From NCBI GenBank assembly GCA_958450325.1, contig OY288256.1, positions 52,098,953 through 52,162,952 on the forward strand: 64,000 bases of DNA. The letters run 5' to 3'. The notes under the pieces were generated by a model. The model ran no database searches, was not told the origin of the DNA, and was given only the letters and a program-made list of their open reading frames with translations. A program made the translations under genes and the position numbers. The DNA is from Agrostemma githago. Taxonomy: Eukaryota > Streptophyta > Magnoliopsida > Caryophyllales > Caryophyllaceae. Below are positions 32,218-44,139 of this stretch, in pieces; positions within the stretch are counted from its first letter, which is position 1, and every line of letters starts with the position of its first letter.

Positions 32218-33777
32218 TAAGAGATTAATTATATTCCATGCTATGATGTTATGTTATGGAAAGTATAAGTATCACACAACAATCTTATATAAGACTAACT
32301 GTGCAGTGTACATCATCATTATATTGCATGTAATACCGTACAATTAAGGATATGAAGAACTACACCTAATTCGACAACAATTAATATTGAATCATTATTT
32401 CATCATAAAATTGTCTGGCACGACGACAATTAAATTTACGCGTATATGCACAGCTTGAGCTTGTGATCTTGTAATCCAGAAAGATGAAGGGTACGGAGGA
32501 ATGCACGGTAGTACTCGTATGTAAGTAGGAGAATCCAAAGCGTTACTTTCAAATCTCTTATTAATAGATTATATGGAGCGCAAGTGTGGACCATGCCCAC
32601 ATGATACAACCCTACATACTTAGATAAAATAAAAATAAAAAACTCATGAAATCAAACATTAAATGCGTACACTTGATCAAGCATTAAAAAAAGAGAAATT
32701 CTGAGTACAGATCCGTAGTGTTTACGTGTATTGAATTGTTTGTTGTTGTGTTAGTTGACATTGCGAAATTCGAGAATGATGGTATATCACTCACGAGGTG
32801 AAACAATTTTACGATAATCTTAAAATAAAATCATTTATTAAATGCATAACATCAACTCATTATGATCATTAGTGTCTTTAGTCGCAAGCATTACTTTTGA
32901 GGAGTAGATGTTGGGTTCGTTCATTTACAGTGGCGAAGCGATATAGGAATCAAACCCACAATTTCAGGATCAACGTAATTAACAACCTTACTCACTAGAT
33001 CAATGTATCATTTTTACTAATTTTGTATAATCAATATAGATATTGAGGTCATTCACCTACTTGGACCCCGGTTCCTAGAACCGAATGGATCACCATATGA
33101 TTCGGCCTTATTCATGGAGTATTTGTTTGGTTGTCGCTTTCAATAATAATCATAAGGGTCTCGTTAGAGCTTCCTCATAACTCGCATAGGTTAGCTAGGG
33201 TTTTACTATCGTGCTTTTCTAGGTTTTGTGTATGTTGGACCTACTATACATGTTTTGCTTATGTCAATCTTATATTTTCTAAGTGACTATATTCAGAATG
33301 TGCTAGAAAAGGTATTCATGCAAGAGGAACAAAGATTTAAGATGGCAAGACTCGATCAAGCTCTCAAAGGGAAGAAATACATCCTAGGAACTCTAATGTA
33401 AAGAGAACAATGCAATTATATGACAGGGATAGTATAACCTTGAACAAGGTTATATTAACCTTGGTAAACAACCACACACGTTCCGCCAAGATCTAAATCT
33501 AAAATATTTTTGTTATCTCGAAATATTTGGTCGATAGAATGAAGATAAGTCAAAGAAGAAAATTATCTATCAAGAGAATAATAGTTTTCAAAATAAATGA
33601 TTCTCAAAATATCTTGATCTCTCAAAGATATTAGATAATCATTAACAAAGGAAACTAAAATATATTATCTTGATTGATTGGTGTTTCACCTACCATATCT
33701 TCGTTATGTGAGGAAGTACATCAATTAAGGTGATCTCCTTTCCCTTGTTAAAGAGAATGAGTTCACCTATAAATACT

Positions 33778-33785
33778 ATGCTCTT
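33778..33785 (+). promoter_or_regulatory. LTR TATA box
   Basis: TATAAATA, conserved in the 3' LTR at 42797-42804. Transcription would start about 30 bp downstream, placing the hairpin array inside the RNA. Confidence 0.6.
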
Positions 33786-34065
33786 CCTCACTTTAAGACC
33801 ATGACTTGATACACATTTTTTCTCTTTGCAAAAATAAAATCACATTTCTTTCAAAAGGATTTTTGCAATACTTTTCGGGTTAAGTCTTGACTATATAAAA
33901 TCTTGTTTAAATTGTTTACGCTTGAAGTCATATAGTTTCATTATTCTCTCTAGATAATTGAAATATATTCATATCTAGAGAAATTTTGTAAACTTGAATA
34001 GTATAGATACACGAGTCGAGTAGTGGTTACTCAATCGAACGACATACATCCTTCACACGCACCTT

Positions 34066-34207
34066 GAACGCTTCACATCGTTCAAACACCGAGGGCTTCA
34101 CATCCCTCACACCGAAGGCTTAACATCCTTCATTGTCGTGGGCTTAACATCCCACACACCGAGTGCTTAACATCACTCACACAATCACGATTAGAGTTAA
34201 TCGTGAT
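34066..34207 (+). promoter_or_regulatory. Array of six hairpins in the copia LTR (5' copy)
   Basis: Five stem-loops have different 5-bp stems but the same 8-nt loop CTTMACAT: GAACG/CGTTC (34066-34083), GAGGG/CCCTC (34091-34108), GAAGG/CCTTC (34114-34131), GTGGG/CCCAC (34138-34155) and GAGTG/CACTC (34161-34178). A sixth has a 10-bp stem ATCACGATTA/TAATCGTGAT around GAGT (34184-34207). All stems are perfect. The block lies downstream of the TATA box, so it should be in the transcript. Confidence 0.85.
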
Positions 34208-34560
34208 CGTCTTATTTGTAAGGTAATCGGGAGAAGGTACACTTATAAATTAAGACACCGGTGGACGTAGGCTTTTCAATTGGGCCGAACCACGTTAAAA
34301 TTGCTCGTGTTATTTACTTTACGCTTTTATTGTATTTTGCTATTTCTTATACTTATACTCTTTAGTAGTAAGTATAGTAGCAAACGTTTTTGTACTTCTT
34401 TTTATTTAGCCACACAACTAACGCAATATTACACTATATCTTTCCTAATAAGATTTTGGTGTAATATATCGTTTAAAATTCTAAAAGTACCTAAATACTC
34501 TATTCACCCCCCCCCCCCCCCCCCTCTAGAGTATTTCCTAGGATTGGTAGACTCTACAAT

Positions 34561-34572
34561 TGGTATCAGAGC
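34561..34572 (+). promoter_or_regulatory. Primer-binding site (initiator tRNA-Met)
   Basis: TGGTATCAGAGC two bases after the LTR end; the standard plant copia primer site. Confidence 0.95.
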
Positions 34573-34646
34573 GGGTTCTCTTGATTGATACACATCAAAA
34601 GAGTAGATCCTAAACTAGCGATTCTACATTAATCCATTTCGATCAA

Positions 34647-36430
34647 ATGGATTCCAAAAACTCAAAGTTTCCCACATTTGATGGTGTAGACTACGGTTTA
34701 TGGAAAAACAAAATGATGCACTATATAAAAGGAATGGATTTTGAATGCTGGAAAATTATAGTCAAGGGTCCTATTGTTATCCAATCCGTTGATGTTCTAG
34801 GGAACATCACCATAAAGGATGAAGAGGACTATGATGAGGACGATTATAGAAAGGCCGAAAGGAATTCTCGAGCAATGTCATTATTGCAACGAGGAATTTC
34901 GTCCAAAGAATATAATCGACTCACTTCTTGTGTTTCCGCAAAAGAAATCTGGGACAGTTTAGAACTTGCTTACAAGGGGACTACCCAAGTCAAAAAGTTC
35001 AAGATTGATTTATTAACTCAACAATATGAACTGTTTAAAATGGATAAAGATGAAAGCATTGTTGAAATGTCCGCAAGATTCACCATCATCACTAACGAAA
35101 TAAGAAATCTTGGTAAAAAATTTGATACTGAAGATCTGGTCAGAAAAATCTTAGGAAGCCTCACTGATAAATGCCAACCAAAAGTTACCGCTATTGAGGA
35201 ATCAAAAGATCTTACCTCACTTAGCTATCAAGAGTTGTTAGGCAACCTCATGGCTCATGAGCTCTCTCTAAATCAACGTCAGAGTGAATCATCTAAGAGT
35301 AGAGGGATGGCCTTAAAAAGTTCTATTAGTGACGATGAGGAAACCATGAGCGATGACCTAGCACTTTTTGTCAAACGCTTTTGAGTTTTTTTAAAATTTG
35401 GACCGAAAAACTCATTTAGAGAAAGAGGTAACAACTCTAATACAAAACAAAATAGTAAAGGATGCTTTAAGTGTGGAGAAACTGAGCATCTAATCAAAGA
35501 CTGTCCAACATGGAAAAATATCAAATCAAAAAGAGAAAGAGAACGATCAAAGTTTCAACACAAACAAGCCATGCTGGCTTCGTGTGGATGGGGAGAACTG
35601 GACTCGGACGAAGAAGAAGATTCTGAAGATGAAGATGAGGCAAACTTTTGCCTAAGTGCTCAACACAACAACATGACCTGGCCTAAGACACGGACGCACA
35701 AAGACATGTGCCTGATGGCAAAAACGCATGGATCAAGCTCTGAATCAGATGAGGAAAGCAATGAGGTAAATTTTACAATGTTTAAGAAAAGACTTAGGAA
35801 ACTTACCAAGAGAAACTTCTTTTACATTTTGATGAAGTATTAGAAACATGTGAGCAACAAAAGGAAGAAATAAATGAGATCGCCTTTGAAAATATTACTC
35901 TAAAGAGATGTGAAAATACTCGAACAAATAAAAAGAAATCTTCTGAAATATCAAAAACAAAGGTTAATGTATCAGATGATTCAACAACTTGTTCAAGTAC
36001 TAACATCAATAGAGAGGAATTAAAAAGGGACACTAATTATGAAAAAATTAGTGCTAGTGTTAAGAAATTGAATGAAGAAAATACGGAACTAAAAAGAACT
36101 ATATCCATACTAAACAATGAAATCAATGTTGAAAAAATAAATCATGACAAAATAAAAAATTCTCTGACTTCAAAAATCATAGAATTGATAAAAGAAAAAG
36201 GAATAATGCAGGAAAAGTTGGATGAGTGTGTCTCAAGAACTTTGGAAGGTAAAGAGACTAAGGAAAAGGAAACTAGTAAAAGAAAATATGCCAAAAGAAA
36301 GAGGAAAAAGAAATCTGAAAGTAAAACAAATAAACACTGTGATAGACACAAAAAAATATGGGTGCGTAAAGATTCTTTGCCTAATGTAAAAGGACCCAAA
36401 TCCATTTGGGTACCTAAGAAACAAAAATGA
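34647..36430 (+). pseudogene. gag: copia gag with zinc knuckle, broken
   Basis: Starts MDSKNSKFPTFDGVDYGLWK, the usual copia gag opening, through KEIWDSLELAYKGTTQVKK and YELFKMDKDESIVEM. An in-frame TGA at 35382-35384 interrupts it; the same frame goes on to the CX2CX4HX4C knuckle CFKCGETEHLIKDC (35463-35504) and an acidic stretch (about 35597-35640). A one-base shift near 35820 moves the frame; the new frame runs through a Lys/Glu-rich coiled coil (36068-36300) and a basic block to another in-frame TGA at 36428-36430, immediately before the protease. Capsid and nucleocapsid role. The two TGA codons and the frameshift make it non-functional unless read through. Confidence 0.85.
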
Positions 36431-39400
36431 GTATCGCAGGTTCACAGATGGTACTTAGACAGTGGATGTTCAAGACATATGACGGGTGATAAAAAGAAAT
36501 TTCTGTCATTAGAGGCTTATGACGGAGGGAGTGTAACCTTCGGAGATAAGAAGAAAGGAAGGATAATTGGCATTGGTAAAGTTGGTTTATCTGATTCACA
36601 CTGTAATGAGAATGTACTGCTTGTGAAAGGACTAAGGCACAGTCTCTTAAGCATATCTCAACTCTGTGATCGAGGAAACAAAGTGGTGTTTCATAATGAT
36701 AAATGTCGAATTATTCGAGAAGGTTCCTCTAATGTCATTCTGGAGGGAGAACGATCAAACAATGTCTACATAGCCGACATCAAAACTCTACCCGACAATG
36801 TTGTCACCTGCATGAGTGTTACCATCGCTGATCCACTACTTTGGCATAAAAGATTTGGGCACATAAGTCCTTCCAGTCTCAATAAACTTAGATCTCTGGA
36901 TCTCGTTGAAGGATTACCTTCCATAACCTTCGACACTACCAAGGCGTGTGGTACCAGCATACGTTGTAAACATGTGAGATCCTCATTCAAGCCGAAAAAA
37001 TTCGTAAGCACTACAAAGCCTCTAGAACTTATTCATATGGATCTTTGCGGACCTATGAGGATAAGAAGTAGAGGCGACAGTCGGTACGTATTTGTTCTTG
37101 TAGATGATTTCTCTATATTTGTTTGGCCAGTCTTCCTTAGCTCGAAAGATCAAGCCTTTGATGAATTCGAATGCCTAATGAAGCTAGTCCAAAACAAGTA
37201 TAGTCGCAATCTTGTATCTATAAGAACAGATCATGGAACCGAATTCGACAACGAATCCTTCATAAGTTTTTGTAGAGAACATGGAGTAGGGCATAACTTC
37301 TCTGCTCCACGGACTCCACAACAAAATGGAGTAGTCGAACGAATGAATCGAACGCTTGAAGAAATGGCTCGTACCATGTTGCTATGTAGCGGTTTGCCCA
37401 GACATTTCTGGGCCGAGGCTGTCAATACAGCTTGTTATATTCACAATCGAGCGATGATCAGACCAGTATTGAAGAAAACACCTTATGAACTTCTAAGAGG
37501 AAGGAAACCTAAAATTTCTCATCTCAGATGTTTTGGAAGCAAATGGTTTGTCCACAACAATGGGAAAAATAATTTGGGTAAATTTGATCCTCGAAGTGAT
37601 GAGGCTGTTTTCTTAGGATACTCGGATCATAGCAAGGCTTACAAAGTATATAACAAAAGAACTTTACGTGTTGAAGAAAGCGTCCACGTAATCTTTGATG
37701 AGACTAATTCCATAAGTCAAAACGACATTGAAGAAGAAGACGATGACGATCCAGATTTTTGGCTCACTAGAAAGGATGCACCTGAACTTCATGAAGAGGA
37801 AAAGGAAATAGAAGGGTCTAATGCCGAATCAAGTGAAAAACATATTAATGTTGATCCAAATATATCACTAGTAAATGAAGAACCAAGTAAAAGTTCTTCA
37901 GAGACTATAGATAAGATGACATCAACATTAGTTCCAAATATCACTAAAGATAATAAAACCCTGGACATAAATTCAGGGGGAACAAAGGACGATGCTTCTA
38001 AAGATAATGTAACCACTGACAACATCACTCCTAGCATGAATTCAAGGGGAATCAAAGACAATCCTTCGAAGGTTGATGTAACCATGGGCACTAGTTCAGG
38101 GGGAACTGCGGGCAAATATAATATAACCTCTGGTAACAACTCAGAAGAACTTGCTAAGAGAAGTAATAACGTTCCCACAAATCTCAAAAAGTGGAAACAC
38201 CAGAGCTCACATACTACGGATGCAATTCTGAGTGATTATCATAAGGAATCCAAACGAGAAGGTCCTTAAAGAATCATTGTGTTCTGAACTCCTTTCTATC
38301 TACAATAGAACCCAAGAATATCAAAGAAGCGCTTACCGATTCTGACTGGATCGTAGCCATGCAGGAAGAGTTGGGAAAATTCGAACGAAACAAAGTCTGG
38401 CATCTGGTTCCCAGACCGTTTGATAGAAAAGTGATAGGGACCCGTTGGGTCTTCAGAAACAAGCTGGATGATTCCGGTACCATTGTTAGAAACAAAGCAA
38501 GGTTGGTTGTACAAGGTTACAATCAACAAGAAGGAATAGATTTTGATGAAACCTTTGCTCCAATGGCAAGATTGGAAGCCATTCGGCTACTAATTGCATA
38601 TGCCGCACACAAAGGATTCAAGTTGTTTCAAATGGACGTCAAAACAGCGTTTCTGAATGGATACTTAAAAGAAGAAGTCTTTGTAGAACAACCCCCAGGA
38701 TTTGAAAGCACGGAGTTGCCAAATCATGTTTTTAAACTAGATAAGGCGCTCTATGGGTTAAAACAAGCACCAAGGGCCTGGTATGATAGATTGTCTCAGT
38801 TTCTTCTCTTAAATGAGTTCAAGAGAGGGTCTGTTGATAAAACACTCTTCATAAAGAATGTCGAGAAAGACACGTTAATCGTTCAAATTTACGTGGACGA
38901 CATTATTTTCGGCTCAACAAATGAAAAACTTTGCAAATATTTCTCAAACCTAATGCAATCAGAATTCGAGATGAGTATGATGGGTGAGTTGCGTTTCTTT
39001 TTGGGTCTACAAATCAAGCAGTCAAAAAGAGGAATAACTGTGCATCAACAGAAATATGTGAGTGAACTTCTTAATAAGTACGGGATGGATAAGGCAAAAT
39101 CTGCTCCTACACCTATGGCCATCACTACTAAACTTGATAAAGACGAAGGAGGTAAGTCTGTGGACAATCTTATCGAGGTATGATAGGATCTTTGCTTTAC
39201 TTGACTGCCAGCCGACCTGACATCATGCACAGTGTATGTGTCTGTGCCCGTTTTCAGTCTGACCCTAAGGAATCTCACCTTACGGCTGTCAAACGCATAT
39301 TGCGCTATCTAATTGGGACACAAAATCTTCAATTGATTTATCCTATGCATGATAACTTTGATCTAAAAGGTTATTCAGATGCAGATCGCGGAGGATGCTA

Positions 39401-39830
39401 CATTGACAGAAAAAGCACTTCAGGAACGGTAACATATCTAGGGTCATGTATCATATCATGGGGCTCTAAAAAACAAGCAACAATGGCACTTTCATCGACT
39501 GAAAGTGAATACATTGCTGCATCTCTGGTATGGACTCAATTACTTTGGCTACGACAGCAATTAAGAGATTATGGTGTTAATATTAAATCCGTACCTATAT
39601 TTTGTGATAATATTAGTACCATTGCTATCTCTAAAAATCCTGCCCATCATTCTCGTACCAAACATATTGACATCCGGCATCATTTTCTAAGAGACCATGT
39701 AGAAAAGGGAAATATCGAACTTGAATTTTGCCCCTCTGATTTGCAAAAGGCTGACATTCTTACAAAACCTTTACCCAGGGAACGGTTTGAGGAATTGCGG
39801 TTAGAACTTGGTCTAATAAATGAAAACTGA
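36431..39830 (+). pseudogene. pol: copia pol: protease, integrase, RT, RNase H, frameshifted
   Basis: The protease motif WYLDSGCSRHMTG is at 36449-36487. In the frame opening at ATG 36479 comes the pre-integrase HH region (WHKRFGHIS) and CX6C (CGTSIRC). The integrase core has Asp at residue 188 (HMDLCGP), Asp 251 (RTDHGTEF) and Glu 287 (NGVVERMNRTL), a D-D35E spacing. An acidic, Ser/Thr-rich linker follows to a stop at 38267. RT resumes in another frame (about 38290-39183): TRWVFRNKLD, FQMDVKTAFLNGYL, LYGLKQAPRAWYD and the catalytic YVDD at 38890-38901. A one-base shift near 39165 leads to RNase H (39180-39830): GYSDADRGG, SSTESEYIA and KTKHIDIRHHF-type text. Two frameshifts make it inactive, but every domain is present. 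Confidence 0.92.
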
Positions 39831-40383
39831 AGAAGTTGTTAGTTGATTTTTTTTGCCCTGTTTGATTGACGAAAACTGGGGTGATGTTAGTCTGTGTTCA
39901 TATTACCTTGATTCATGTACAGGATTAGTATTGTTTTATGTATATTTACGTAAGATTGTGTTTTATTCATCCTCGCTATGATATTTCGGACATTATTATA
40001 TATACCATATGTCACATAATTTTACTTCCTAATATTCAGTCAAGATCTTGAATATTCCTGATAATTCTTTTTTTTGGAATTGTTCCTTGTGTAAAATTAT
40101 ATTTCATATAATATCTATGGTATATTTTCCTCCCAAATCTTCTTCACCGTATAAAATCTCCACCAAATTGGCATTAAAATCTTCCTCGCATGTGTTCCTT
40201 TAATAAACAAATCTCTCAAAAATCTTTTCTACATAATAATCCTCTTCCTACTAATTCTTTCCATAAAAATTCATAATTACCCCTTCTTTGTTACCCTTCC
40301 ATAACTCTCTCTCTTCATTCACTTTCACCGACCCCCTTTTTTTCACTTCAATCAAATAACTCTCTCCCTCCATAAATTCTACC

Positions 40384-41869
40384 ATGGCTCCAAAAAGGTC
40401 TTCATCTTTCACTCCTCACAAAAAGAACCTTCGCTCAGCATCTAGGGATGTGACTCCCGACTCTCGGGTTGCCGAAACGGAGGAGCAGGGTGAAGTTGTA
40501 GTGCTTGATGAGGTGGTTGCAGTCGATAAAAGAAAGAGGTCCGTGAAAGGAAAGGAACACGTTGATGAAGAAAAGGGGGCCATGCATGAGAAAGAGTTCA
40601 TCTTGGCTGAACTCGAGAGTGTTCGCTTGAACAGACTGGAAAACGATCAGGTAAACAAGGTTCTTAATTACTCCTTTGTGTCTGGTCGTCAGTATCTATC
40701 TGCATGGTTTGATGATAACCCTTGTGTCTCTCAACTGCGTGATTTGCTTGCTTTGCAAGAGTGGGAAAAGTTACTTGATATGGGTCATGATGTGTATCCT
40801 GTGCAAATTTCTCAATTTTGGGGAACTTTGAAAATAGACAATCGGGTGCTGTATGCGAATATTGGGGATACGTACATTAAAATCTCAATGGAAGATTTTG
40901 GTGATATTCTGGGTATACCTTGTGAAGGGGAAGAAATTGTTGCATGGGTAGGATGGAGGAACTATGGTTCAAAAAAGATTGTGGATATTAAGAAAGCCCT
41001 TGACCCTAAGGCAACTGAAGTCTCGGTTATGTCTGGATCTTGCTTAAACCCCATTGCTAAGCTCGTTTTCAATACCTCATACTCGTCTCTATTACCTAGG
41101 AAATCTGGTACGAACAAACTTCACATTCATGAAATTATCCTGCTTCATCATGTTCTTAAGGGCAACAAAGTAAACCTACCCTTCCTCATATTTAGTCACA
41201 TTGAACATGTCTTATCTGAGTTGAGGTCTTCTCAGATAAATGGATCCACCTGTATTCCTTATGAGATGTGGCTATCTAAGGTGCTCAAAAACAGGGGGGG
41301 TTATCAGCAAGTCTGCACCATTTGAAACACCTTGTGACATTATGACCACAGCTTACTTAAGACAAATGTCTGTTTTGGATGATGGTGGGAATCTCAAGGT
41401 TAAAGGTGAATGCTCTTCCAAGGGTAAGGAAGTTGTGAATGTTGTTTCTGAAGATTTCAACGTTGATGTTCTCGGTAAATTGAATGAGATTGTTGTTTCG
41501 ATTCCGACCCAGCCTTCTCCTGTGGTGGTTAATACATCCTTAGAGGTGCTCGAACGACTAGAGAAGAAGGTGGATAATCTAACCTCACTACTTGCCTCTT
41601 CTCGAGATGAGTTCGGGGCAGGATTGGCTAAGATGAAGGAACACATGGCCAACATCAGGGCTCGTGTTAAGGTGATGGGAAATGATATTACCGCTTTCAA
41701 GAAGACAGGTCATGAAATTGGCGAGGGGATTAACAAAGCAGTCAATGAGGTGAAGTTTGCCAACATGAATCATCTTAATCGTCATGACACGGTGATGGAA
41801 AGGCTGCGACAAATCTTTGAGGGGACTACAACAGCCGTGCATGCTCTGCAAGGCCAGCACCGTGGATAG
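40384..41869 (+). pseudogene. Extra 3' ORF of the copia element
   Basis: Lies in sense between RNase H and the 3' LTR after 550 bp of non-coding sequence. The first part (40384-41325) begins with a basic Ser-rich N-terminus (MAPKRSSSFTPHKKNLRSAS). A globular part follows: WFDDNP, LRDLLALQEWEKLLDM, VYPVQISQFWGTLKID and ISMEDFGDILGIPCEGEE. It resembles the 'putative plant transposon protein' domain seen in downstream ORFs of plant retroelements. A run of seven G (41294-41300) carries a one-base shift; the other frame continues to 41869 with a coiled coil (LEVLERLEKKVDNLTSLLAS). No signal peptide or clear membrane segment is seen, so 'env-like' by position only. Function unknown. Confidence 0.65.
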
Positions 41870-42100
41870 AGAGTCACTTCTCTTAGATTTTATCTCTCCC
41901 TCCTAAATAAATCAGCTCTCTAGTATAGTTGTAGGGAATTTCAGTCTCCTGCTTTCTACTCTTTTGTCCGGATGCTATTATCGTTTTGCTTGGTGTATGC
42001 TTAACACTTATCTTCTCGTTTATCTACGTTGACTATGCTTAAACTATTATGCTTACTTGTGTGATGTTTTCTCAGCTGATCGACCCTTTTCGATGATGTC

Positions 42101-42114
42101 AAGAGGGGGAAGAA
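42101..42114 (+). promoter_or_regulatory. Additional polypurine tract
   Basis: AAGAGGGGGAAGAAA about 150 bp before the terminal tract. Multiple tracts have been described for Sireviruses. 41870-42261 is otherwise non-coding. Confidence 0.5.
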
Positions 42115-42247
42115 ATAGTTTTCTATGACCTATTCTGTTTTTGCTTCTTGGATCATGTTTAGCCAAGGTTTTCTATCTACCTCTTCGAGTCCGGGCTAGT
42201 AAAATATTTCGCCACATAGAATTTTCTTTAGGAGACTTGACATAATC

Positions 42248-42260
42248 AAAAAGGGGGAAT
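42248..42260 (+). promoter_or_regulatory. Polypurine tract next to the 3' LTR
   Basis: AAAAAGGGGGAAT directly before the LTR start TGTTGGACC. Confidence 0.85.
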
Positions 42261-42261
42261 T

Positions 42262-43472
42262 TGTTGGACCTACTATACATGTTTTGCTTATGTCAATCTT
42301 ATATTTTCTAAGTGACGATATTCAGAATGTGCTAGAATAGGTATTCATGCAAGAGGAACAAAGCTTCAAGATGGCAAGACTCGATCAAGCTCTCAAAGGG
42401 AAGAAATACATCCTAGGAACTCTAATGTAAAGTGAACAATGCAATTATATGACAAGGATAGTATAACCTTGAACAAGGTTATATTAACCTTGGTAAACAA
42501 CCACACACGTTCCGCCAAGATCTAAATCTAAAATATTTTTGTTATCTCGAAATATTTGGTCGATAAAATGAAGATAGGTCAAAGAAGGAAATTGTCTATC
42601 AAGAGAATAATAGTTTTCAAAATAAATGATTCTCAAAATATCTTGATCTCTCAAAGATATTAGATAATCATTAACAAAGGAAACTAAAATATATTATCTT
42701 GATTGATTGATGTTTCACCTACCATATCTTCGTTATGTGAGGAAGTACATCAATTAAGGTGATCTCTTTTCCCTTGTTAAAGAGAATGGGTTCACCTATA
42801 AATACTATGCTCTTCCTCACTTTAAGACCATGACTTTTTATACACATTTTTTCTCTTTGCAAAAATAAAATCACATTTCTTTCAAAAGGATTTTTGCAAT
42901 AATTTTTGGGTTAAGTCTTGACTATATAAAATCCTGTTTAAATTGTTTACGCTTGAAGTCATATAAATTCATTATTCTCTCTAGACAATTGAAGTATATT
43001 CATATCTAGAGAAATTTTGTAAACTTGAATAGTATAGATACACGAGTCGAGTAGTGGTTACTCAATCGAACGACATACATCCTTCACACGCACCTTGAAC
43101 GCTTCACATCGTTCAAACACCGAGGGCTTCACATCCCTCACACCGAAGGCTTAACATCCTTCATTGTCGTGGGCTTAACATCCCACACACCGAGTGCTTA
43201 AAATCACTCACACCATCACGATTAGAGTTAATCGTGATCGTCTTATTTGTAAGGTATTCCGGAGAAGGTACACTTATAAATTAAGACACCGGTGGACGTA
43301 GGCTTTTCAATTGGGCTGAACCACGTTAAAATTGCTCGTGTTATTTACTTTACACTTTTATTGTGTTTTGCTATTTTTTATACTTATACTCTTTAGTAGT
43401 AAGTATAGTAGCAAACGTTTTTGTACTTCTTTTTATTTAGCCACACAACTAACGCAATATTACACTATATCT
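42262..43472 (+). repeat. 3' LTR of the copia element, truncated
   Basis: Matches 33233-34440 and stops after TTACACTATATCTTTT. The last 118 bp, including the C-run, are missing and are replaced by MULE-family sequence. No target duplication can therefore be checked. Confidence 0.9.
43097..43238 (+). promoter_or_regulatory. Array of six hairpins in the copia LTR (3' copy)
   Basis: Same six stem-loops as 34066-34207. Changes against the 5' copy are in unpaired positions: loop 5 reads CTTAAAAT, and there is one spacer change. All stems are unchanged. Confidence 0.85.
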
Positions 43473-43580
43473 TTTTTGTTGAATGAATGAAGTTGGAAGA
43501 TGAAGTTGTTCTTTTTTTTGTTGGATGAACGAATCTTAAAGATGAAGAAATTCTTCTTTTTTTGTTGGATGAATCGAAGT
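43473..43580. repeat. GATGAAG-rich degenerate repeat (first block)
   Basis: Two units of 'GTTGGATGAA.GAA.....GATGAAG...TTCTT'. The same kind of unit returns at 44140-44460. Confidence 0.5.
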
Positions 43581-43964
43581 CGCGCTCATTTTACGTCTAA
43601 CAATCACCTGTTGTAATATTTGTGATAGGAGAGTAGAACGTTTAAGTAATTTTTCGAAATTTTAAATGCGTCTTACAAACAAGAAATCAACTATAGAAGA
43701 AACCAATGTGAATGGAGGTTGAATATTTAATGAATGTTTAAATACTTTTGTAAGTGATTAATACTTTTATTTTTTTAGAATGACGTTTGATGTCATAGTC
43801 GTCCATTCATCCATATTCAACTTCCATTTTTTTTGGATAATGAAGATGAATAATTTTATAAATACCAAAAAAATGAAGGTATGAAAAAAAAACAATCATG
43901 AAGATGAAGATGATTAAACGAATGATACCTTAATCCAAGGTATTCTACAGCTGCGTGATTCTAC

Positions 43965-44125
43965 CACACAGCGAGTGTGACTATACAGCATGATGAGTGT
44001 GACTATACAACTGAATATGTGACTACAATGAGTGTACAGCTGCGTGATTCTACAGCATAATGAGTGTGACTATGCAACCTAATAAGTGTGACTATACATA
44101 CAACTGAAAGTGTGTGACCTTGCAA
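43965..44125. repeat. Subterminal short-repeat array (GTGTGACTATAC type)
   Basis: About six units of 'GAGTGTGACTATACAGC' with 'GCGTGATTCTACAGCATAAT'. Matches the orientation of 4300-4452. Confidence 0.6.
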
Positions 44126-44139
44126 TTCTGTAAGAACAT

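Larger units (their letters stand above)
33233..34558 (+). repeat. 5' LTR of the copia element
   Basis: TGTTGGACCTACTATACATG to ..GGTAGACTCTACA, 1326 bp. A near-palindrome TATAACCTTG-AA-CAAGGTTATA lies at 33433-33454 in U3. TATA box at 33778-33785. Hairpin array 34066-34207. A run of 18 C at 34507-34524. Confidence 0.9.
33233..43472 (+). mobile_element. Ty1/copia element, Sirevirus-like, with extra 3' ORF
   Basis: 5' LTR 33233-34558, initiator tRNA-Met primer site, gag, protease, integrase, RT, RNase H, then a further ORF of about 490 codons before the 3' LTR, which is cut at 43472. The order PR-INT-RT-RH is copia. The extra ORF and more than one polypurine-like tract before the 3' LTR are features reported for Sireviruses. 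The LTRs differ by roughly 2-2.5% by eye. Several nonsense codons and frameshifts make this copy inactive. Confidence 0.85.

Noticed and set aside
34066..34207. CRISPR-like array
   Set aside because: Units are palindromes with changing stems and no constant repeat/unique spacer pattern, in a plant retroelement LTR.
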